DNA from: Lineus longissimus
Taxonomy: Eukaryota; Nemertea; Pilidiophora; Heteronemertea; Lineidae
DNA length: 64,000 nt
Direction of reading: 5' to 3'
Assembly: GCF_910592395.1 (NCBI RefSeq)
Contig: NC_088310.1
Span: forward strand, 11,851,501 to 11,915,500
The notes below the pieces were generated by a model. The model was given only the letters and a program-made list of their open reading frames with translations. It was not told where the DNA came from and searched no databases. Of this stretch, positions 57,126-64,000 are shown in pieces. Both the position numbers and the translations under genes were made by a program. Within the stretch, counting starts at the first letter, position 1. Each line of letters begins with the position of its first letter.

Positions 57126-57285
57126 ACTCTGTATTCATCGATCTAGAGCTGGCCCACTTCAACAATTACCACAAAACTTACACAGAGGCCAAGCATGGCG
57201 TCACAACTATCGGACAACTCGGTGTCGGCAAGCCTTTCTTTATCAACATTAAACATTTCGAATGGCATCGAATGACCATGATATA
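57126..57285 (+). pseudogene. Exon-like coding fragment interrupted by a transposon
   Basis: Behind a good polypyrimidine/AG acceptor (TTTTTGTCTTGATTTTAG, ending 57125) a frame reads SVFIDLELAHFNNYHKTYTE and continues AKHGVTTIGQLGVGKPFFIN...FEWHRMTMI up to the TA at 57284-57285. There a 912-bp TIR element starts, and the frame ends three codons inside it (TGA near 57292). Skipping the element, the same frame continues at 58200 (FGTKPQHSETVSDR) to TGA 58242-58244. That is the behaviour expected of a once-continuous coding exon. I do not recognise the family, and no upstream exon was found, so gene status is tentative. Confidence 0.45.
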
Positions 57286-58197
57286 CATTGGGTGATTTCA
57301 AAGTCAGTTTTTAGATTTAGTTTTAAAACTAAATGGAACACCAAAACCCTTGATTAAACCAGCATTGAAATGAAGTGGGTTTAAGTTTCATCCTATTTTA
57401 AAGTCGGTGTTTGTTGGTTTTAGCATTATGTCCGGTTTTAGCTTAAAACTAAGGGATGGTTTTAGTGTCAAAAACTAACACCGGGACTAAAACTAAAACT
57501 CTTCACAACACCAGAAATGAAATCAGTTCTGGTGTTAGTTTTGACACTCAGATTTAGCATTATCCTATTTCAAATCAGGTTTTAGTTTCACACTGAAACC
57601 AATTGGAACACCAAGGTCTTATCTTAATCCCAGCTCGGTGTTATATTTGGAAGATTTGTAGTGCATTTTGTATTACTAATAAAACTAACACCTCAGGCAT
57701 TAACACCGAGTGGATTTCAAAGTTGGTGTTGGTGTTAAGAAGGGAAAAAAATCATGTTGTTCGTACCATTTCAAGGAGTAGTTGCTGGTATTTTGAACGC
57801 TGATGGGAATGATGATGGACGTGAAAGAAGACGACCAAATTTGTATTTCTGACAAATGTTTTCAATATTTTGACATATTTTATTTAAGGCGTCTGCTAAA
57901 ATTCTTGTCAGGCAAGACCGGAAGCGGTTACAATAGGGACAACGACAACAACATGCATGTTTGGTTTTTCCGAGGTTTTATCTCTGTCCATCTTGGCGTT
58001 AGTTTTACCTGCAGAATAAAACCTCTTCTTCGTTTCAGCCCAGGTTTTAGGTGTTTAGATAAAACCAGGTGTTGGTGTTAAACTAAAACCTCGAATTGGT
58101 CTTATCAAGACATAGGTTTTTAGGGGTAGAAATTAAGAATAAAACTGACACTAACACCCAACACTAAAACCAAAACCAACTTTGAAATCACCCACTG
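57286..58197. mobile_element. 912-bp TA-flanked transposon with GGTTTTAG/CTAAAACC subterminal repeats
   Basis: The left end CATTGGGTGATTTCAAAGT and the complement of the right end, CAGTGGGTGATTTCAAAGT, match at 18 of 19 positions, with TA on both sides (57284-57285, 58198-58199). Inside both halves the words GGTTTTAG, AAAACTAA, GGTGTTAG and AACACC recur dozens of times in both orientations. No transposase is visible, so it is nonautonomous. Its organisation parallels the 4.15-5.47 kb element: TA target, short TIR, repetitive subterminal arrays. Confidence 0.88.
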
Positions 58198-58244
58198 TAT
58201 TTGGGACCAAACCTCAACATTCAGAAACGGTGTCAGACCGCTGA
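58198..58244 (+). pseudogene. Continuation of the interrupted exon-like frame
   Basis: Beyond the TA duplication the frame of the upstream fragment continues for 14 codons to TGA at 58242-58244. The length is too short to prove coding by itself; the argument is frame continuity across the insertion. Confidence 0.4.
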
Positions 58245-59559
58245 AATTAGAGAGTACCCATAAGTTAGGTTCACAATTGACGAAATTTAATTGCACTGTT
58301 ATTTCGACTGAAGAGACATATTAATTTGATTTTTTTAAACATTTCTGTACTTGCATATTCAGTCCAGCCTAAACTTTGCCGTAGAAACTGTTCACTGAGA
58401 CCAGGGTTTTTACACACGTGTTCAGCTTAACTGTTCTCGTTCATCAATAGTAGTCCATCTCTTTATACCAATGACGCCAGAATATTACAGCACCATCATG
58501 TTGATGTACGAGTGAGTGTGTCCTTGATTTCAGAGAACGCCTCTTCGTTCCTCCCAAAGTCATTCATAAATATCACGGCGTCCGAGGCTACGAGAGCTAT
58601 CAATTAAATACCTCTGTAATAACTAAACCGCAGTCGATTAACGTAATAACTTATCTAAGCGCTTACCTCCAATCAATTGCACTCATTCGCTTTTCGTGGT
58701 CTTAAACCATTCCCCTGTGACACCCTCGATCAGTAGAGCGAGGCTAGACCAATAAAACGTGTCGTGAACAAAACGGGCTCCTGCGCAGATCAGCCTGTAC
58801 CTTTTCTCAAACTTTTCAACTCCAGCCATGGTCAATGATTGCCAATTACATGTGATGGTACAATGTGCATTATACTAGGTATACGGAACTACGGTGACTA
58901 CATGGTGTTTCTCAAAACTTTGCTACTAAAAAATATGTAAAACTCAGATCAGCTGTTAACTCAGCGCTACAACCTAGGCATTTCTAACCGGAACCCGTGC
59001 AACTTAGACAAATAATAGCCATGTCTAAAGTTTCACGCTGACGGTAGGGTTCGAACCAGTAACCACTTGGGCGCCAGACGAGAGTCTAAAATGATATATA
59101 AAATCGAGTGGTTAAGACCGCCCTAGCGATATGGCTGTACATGTATATGCAAGTAAGCATGGCATATACACTATACCACTCCGTTATTCAGCCCTGAAAT
59201 TACATGTACTGCCCTCTATTAGTTTTCACCGAAGGAACTGATCTAAAACATAAAAAATCCAACACGGAATTCTAATGACAGACATCGGTACTTCGTGGTT
59301 AACTCTGTTACAAAACGGCCTGCTGCTTTCAGTCCTGCCTGAGAGGCACCGAGGGCTACGCGTTTTATAATGGACATGCAAAGCATTGCGCTATTATAAA
59401 TTAGCCAGTTTCAATTAACAAACTTTGAACAAAATGCACAATTTGCCATCCTGAGGAAATAAGGGGTTAATGTTCGCTCTTCGGCCCTGCACAGATGCCA
59501 TAAAGGCATTCGCCCTTATTCGGTGGTGTTCCAGCGCAAAGATAATTGCCCCCAACCTT
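58245..59559. other. Noncoding, with a tRNA-like fragment
   Basis: The minus strand at 59040-59110 reads GACTCTCGTCTGGCGCCC...GTGGTTACTGGTTCGAACCC. This is like the 3' half of a tRNA with a long variable arm, but the T stem does not pair and no acceptor stem is present. The rest has no supportable feature. Confidence 0.45.
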
Positions 59560-59930
59560 AGTATTGGAGGAGTGGGAACTATTTTATGAGATATCGTTCG
59601 ATACGGCTTAATACAGCGAAAACAAGTCGGCTTGGCCTTACAAAGGTATCGCCTATCTTACATCATTAATCAGGCATTGGCAATCAAATTGCGGAGGCAT
59701 CATTTAATACGGTGATTGTTTAATCCATTGTTCTGATTCACGTGCCCGTCACCTCCGGATACGAAGTAAAGCAACCTGATTACCAATCGCTATCCGTTAA
59801 TGAGAGATGGCAGGCGTCAAAAAGTCGCCCTTAGTTAAATCCTGTTGGGCACCGCAGGATTGCCGATGATTTCTTGACATGTTAACCGATCAGGCGATAT
59901 AGGTCCACGTGTCGATTTATATGATTAACA
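59560..59930. promoter_or_regulatory. Candidate cis-regulatory block rich in TAAT cores
   Basis: Contains repeated homeodomain-type cores: CATTAATCA, TTTAATACGG, TTTAATCC (Otx/Bicoid-like), GATTACC, GTTAATGAG and TGATTAACAT, in 370 bp of relatively complex, low-repeat sequence. Motif density alone is weak evidence in AT-rich DNA. Confidence 0.2.
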
Positions 59931-60896
59931 TCTCCGGAGCCACGACTATCGATTGGACCACAAAGGAGTTTGGTGGCCCCCTGACATTCGGATTCGCATG
60001 ACTAGTAATTATCGTCATCAAGACGGTTGGCTCAGTTTTCACTTGTACGCAGTTCCACTTGTACATTGATGGCGTTGTTTCCTTCATTTCTACACAGGAA
60101 ATTGTGGTAAACGCGATATCATCATGAGTGTTTTGGTGAAAATGGAAACGGTCTATGATAAGAGGAAAGCTTAATGAACCAATGATATACTTGGTAAAAT
60201 TATTTGCATGGCGTGTTAACTTCAAATTACTGTGTTGCTGAAATGTCTCCAACATGATTTCCAATTTAATTGAATCGCTTTCGAGGAATGAGCAACAGTG
60301 GGACGTCGTTTTTAAGTTTAGCTTAGTTTGTAAGGTCAGTTTCGCTTTTAATTGACAAATTCCACCCATTTTTCTACAGTGTTGGGCATCACAATTTGAA
60401 TTCAAGAAGATAGGATTGTTAGACACTCCCGGGCTTTAGGAATATACAGTAATCGCGGATAAATTATACATGTATAACATAATGTTCGATACATGGTATA
60501 TGTCGGAGTCTCCATTACCTCGAAGAGGAGATTGATGCTGATAGTTGCATCTCATCTAAAACCTTAACGAATACCTACATGATTGTAACAAACTAAATGA
60601 AATGAAATGACTGATTGGTTGATCTCCGCTAACTGTGTTCATTACGATGATCAATGACGTAGGCCAACCCTTGATTAGTGGGAGGAAGACAAATTAGACG
60701 CCGCAGTTTCCTTCATAGCAATTAAATATCCGGAGGCTGCGCTCAGCAGGTTTCGCGCTTTGATGAAGAAATTGTAAATTATTTTTCGTTAATTAACCCT
60801 GGTATTTGAGATATCGGCCTTTGTGGGAGCATACAGTACAAACACACTGACAATGCTCCGTGGATCTCTATACATGTACGGTCCTACCAGAAAGTA
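59931..60896. other. No supported gene
   Basis: A 169-codon minus-strand frame (60426-59917) is open but begins with GTG, has no domain, and is about the longest expected by chance. Otherwise noncoding. Confidence 0.45.
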
Positions 60897-61606
60897 AATG
60901 TCCACCGTTTTTAAGAAATATCACAGAGATAGAATAAGATAATTGAATGCGGTTTTCAGCAGAGAATCGTATATCTAGTTGGTCATGTATCTGTCGTATT
61001 TGGACCCATCTAAACCTGTCTCGTCATTATGTGACAGGCAATTTTAAAAATGTCCACAAAGTAACTTTTTTATTTTATTTCTTTTTCACAATGTACTGGT
61101 GAACTATGATGCAATGAAGGATTTTTGCGTTCATTACTAGAAAATTCTTGCTAAATTCTTCATTTTGAAGATTAGTTTTAGCTCGCTACAGGTGATTGTT
61201 TTTTTCTGACAGCTGGTGATCTTTGAGAACACCCCTCATGGTCAGCAATGCAGTCAGTCATTGTCTTTATGGCCAACTGGGCTCATACATTATCAAAGGT
61301 AATGGAAGATATTAAAAAATATAGCGAAAAATCCGAAGCAAAAATGTGCATTTGTCATGACTATTGAACACTTTCTATGGAATTGCAAGTGCCGAAAAAT
61401 GATGGCAATAAAGCACAGTTCATGGGCTCATTTGAATTTTTGAAAAGGCAGACCTTTTTGAAATGTTTATTACATATTGAAGGGATGGAAGTAGGTGCAT
61501 CCAAATACAACAGATATATGACCAACAAAATATACCATACTCTGCTGAAAAACGCATTCAAATGTATTATTTCATCTCTGTGATATTTAAAAAAACGGTG
61601 GACATT
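60897..61606. mobile_element. 710-bp TA-flanked transposon with about 75-bp TIRs
   Basis: The left AATGTCCACCGTTTTTAAGA and following ATATCACAGAGAT...GAATGCG.TTTTCAGCAGAG are repeated in inverse at the right end (about 61532-61606), with a few indels. TA flanks both ends (60895-60896, 61607-61608). Two overlapping frames of 66-68 codons near the right end have no transposase motif, so it is probably nonautonomous. Confidence 0.85.
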
Positions 61607-61608
61607 TA

Positions 61609-63659
61609 ATTTCTTGGAGGACTAGTACTGTACGTAGCTGCTTGCTGAGTTCATGGTCACCCTATACATGTATCTCATCGTTCCCGCGGCAGGCTGAGTG
61701 TCCGTTCCTCTCAGGACAAAGAGCGGACAACCGATAATTTGGGAATGTTTTTCTTCGATACCCTTTCTTGCTTGCCACATCAACAGTATTATAGTTCTGT
61801 GGATAAATACCTACCATAAAAATTAATTTGCGAACAACTTTTGATTGACATACGCGCAATACGGTCCACTGCCAGTTCGAAAACCTTTAAACAAAAGCGG
61901 TCCCTCCTTGACACCTTGCGCCTTTTCAATGCAATAGCGAGATAATAGCCTTCAATAACTTATCTTAATATTCTTTTTCTTTATTGCTGTTGTCTTTACA
62001 CGAGATACTGCTGTGCCGGATGATTCACGGGCCTCAATCAATACATGGCGTGGCAGCAAATTGACCATCAACATCCCACGCCGCTCTAGATTCACTTATC
62101 TCTCATAAAACCTCCTTCAAACTCTTCACTGCTAACTCGAAATGAACAAGACTCGATCAAGCACTATAAAACATTGTAACGGCAGCAAATGACGTGCAAG
62201 AACAATAATAAAAGAACGAGACTACATTATTGTAGCACTAAAACTTCGATCGCCGTGTTCTTTCTAGACTAATAATCGCCAAAACATTGACAAGTGCCAG
62301 TTAATAACTACGACAAGTAGCTGAGGGTATGAAATTAAACGTATGGCCACCACTAAACGCTGTCTATCAACTTATTAGGGCGACGTGGATGACAACAAAC
62401 GAGTTTTCTATTAAACGATGTTCTTTCTTCCGCCCGGAGAGATGACGGAAAACTTATTACATTGGCATAACGGCAACACGCCTTCAGTGCCGAAGTGCCA
62501 TTGCGTACAATGCGGGTCGGACCAAAGTACCAGTTATGATAGTTTTTAGCCGGCTGGTGTATGATCAGCTATATATAAGTCCCCAAGTAAATCGATCGAG
62601 TATATCATCAACCAATGCTTCGAGTATTTCCTTCATAAAGCAGCCGTTCCGGTTGACAACTCTCTATCCATCTGACTGTTTCTGATCTAGCCCAAGTGTG
62701 TTATCGACAGTCGGGAATGTGATATCGTGTGGGTAAGGACAAACTGTCTTAGCTTTGTTTTTCTAAAAAACTAATCTACGATCTCTTGAAACATTCCGCG
62801 TTTACAAAATTAACATACATGTACAGGTATTGTCTGTGTGTGGCATGTTCTTGTCTCTAACTCAAAAACGTTTCCCGGACACCAAAATAAAATTGAGATA
62901 TGAAAATCCGGTTTGCGGACCGTTCGAAAGTTCATTACTTCTGTGGTTACGGAATATATTGATGTATGATATGTCTATATTATTATTTCAGTTGATTTGG
63001 CATTAGGGCAAAAATGGTTTTCAACCAGAAGATGAATTAAGACGTATTTGCACTGCCAACGTTTCAATTGGATCTGAACAATGAGACCCAGTTGAAATTA
63101 TAAGTGCGCAGAGGAAGAGGAACAAACTACCATAAGTAAACGTAATGGAAAAAAGTTGATGACGTCGTCAAACTCGAAATGCAACTCGAGCACACTCTTA
63201 GTAATGAAGAGGGGCCTTACCATTTTGCCTCAGTCAATTCCTCTATGTTTTGAAATTGAAAAAGTAGGATACTATCTCGAACTACTATCTAACATATCTT
63301 ATATTTCCTGCAGTGATTTGTGCTACTATACATTTGCGTAATAAACAGCCATTTGAACTACTTCAGCAAAGCGACAGTAAGCTGTCCGTTTGGGTCCAAG
63401 TTATTGCTGCCAATCAGATCCTTTTCTTTATACATTCGAAACAATGTTATGTATTACTAGAAGTATCTACAACGCAAATTTCAACACGAAACGATAGGAT
63501 GTAAATTGAAAAGGCTTATTATACACAAATGAAGCTTACGGAATTGAAGCTTTTAAAGCGCCATGGTTGAAAATTGCTGATGCCATGATCGATTTCGTGT
63601 TTGCATGAATGACTTGTATCATTATCGGCCTCCACTCACAGATTAATAACTTTGTTTAG
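61609..63659. other. No recognisable gene
   Basis: Noncoding, moderately complex sequence without element ends that I can match; open frames are at most 65 codons. Confidence 0.5.
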
Positions 63660-63795
63660 CTTCTAGTAACCATTAAAGATATTTCGGCCGATACACTTGT
63701 CCAGCTCGTAGATGTTTTTCAGCAAATGAAAAGAAAAAAACAAAACAAAATTTTATTTGTTGGCCGATAAAAACCTTTTACCATTTTGAAAAGCT
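63660..63795. mobile_element. MITE family A, copy 5 (core only)
   Basis: Shares AACCATTAAAGATATTTCGG, CCGATACACTTGT, GTTTTTCAGC, TTATTTGTTGGCCGATAAAA and ACCTTTTACC with the family core. Both terminal repeats are lost. Confidence 0.5.
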
Positions 63796-64000
63796 CAAGA
63801 AAGTGAACTGTACTGACCCGCCTATCAAGCAAAGGAGCCTTTAGCAAAAAGAATCGATGTCCTTACATTGCATTGGAGGCGAACCAAATCAAATCTTACC
63901 CTGATGGAATAACACGAAGCGAACACGTTAAGAATTAATACTCATCTAGGGTTTCTTATAACCATAACGCACGGGCGACAACTACCGTTCTAACTTAACG

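Noticed and set aside
59040-59110. tRNA gene with long variable arm
   Set aside because: Only a B box and part of an anticodon arm are visible; there is no acceptor stem on either strand.
59917-60426. 169-codon minus-strand frame as a gene
   Set aside because: It has no ATG at its start and no domain, and a frame of about this length is expected once by chance in 64 kb.

Overview
The window is eukaryotic and almost certainly from an invertebrate animal. There are no operons, open frames are short, splice-like sites are visible, and transposon relics of animal type are common. They include a CR1/L2-like LINE, Copia and Gypsy remnants, a Tigger/pogo transposase, a Ginger1-type integrase transposon and many TIR miniature elements. 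A TTAGGG array argues against most insects. I cannot name the species. I see no complete host gene, and no rRNA gene or CRISPR array. The only readable coding pieces are transposon relics and a few short host-like exon fragments.

Layout, 0-16.5 kb (densest part). A truncated LINE reverse transcriptase (minus) abuts a Copia pol relic (plus) at 0-1.7 kb. A 1.3 kb TA-flanked transposon with arrays of a GAAC-N2-GTTC palindrome lies at 4.15-5.47 kb. A frameshifted THAP domain and a two-exon fragment follow at 8.66-9.74 kb. The 3' half of a Gypsy-class element (minus), with a separate zinc-finger ORF after pol, fills 11.3-13.26 kb. From 13.6 to 16.45 kb a Tigger transposase is split by a 2,285 bp element flanked by CCGG duplications. 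This element carries a Gypsy-integrase-like GPY/F exon, so I call it a Ginger1 remnant. It also contains a 13-unit TTAGGG array.

Layout, 16.5-64 kb (mostly AT-rich noncoding DNA with small mobile elements). Main items: a TA-flanked MITE (19.97 kb); a 760 bp foldback element with 16-bp tandem repeats in its arms and an 8-bp target duplication (22.8-23.6 kb); a 254-bp tandem duplication (25.2 kb); a coding-like fragment followed by a 39-nt-arm hairpin (28.9-29.4 kb); a 305-bp repeat pair (30.9 kb); two TTAA-flanked MITEs (31.7 and 48.0 kb); a five-copy MITE family (29.7, 34.2, 43.7, 52.9, 63.7 kb); hairpins at 37.8, 44.7, 47.5 and 49.4 kb; an exon-like frame cut by a 912 bp transposon (57.1-58.2 kb); and a 710 bp element with about 75-bp TIRs (60.9-61.6 kb). 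Runs of 10-21 G or C recur about every 6 kb.

The readable genes form no pathway. The window reads as an intergenic or intronic graveyard of nested transposons. The most informative parts are the junctions, where target duplications and interrupted reading frames reveal what inserted into what.
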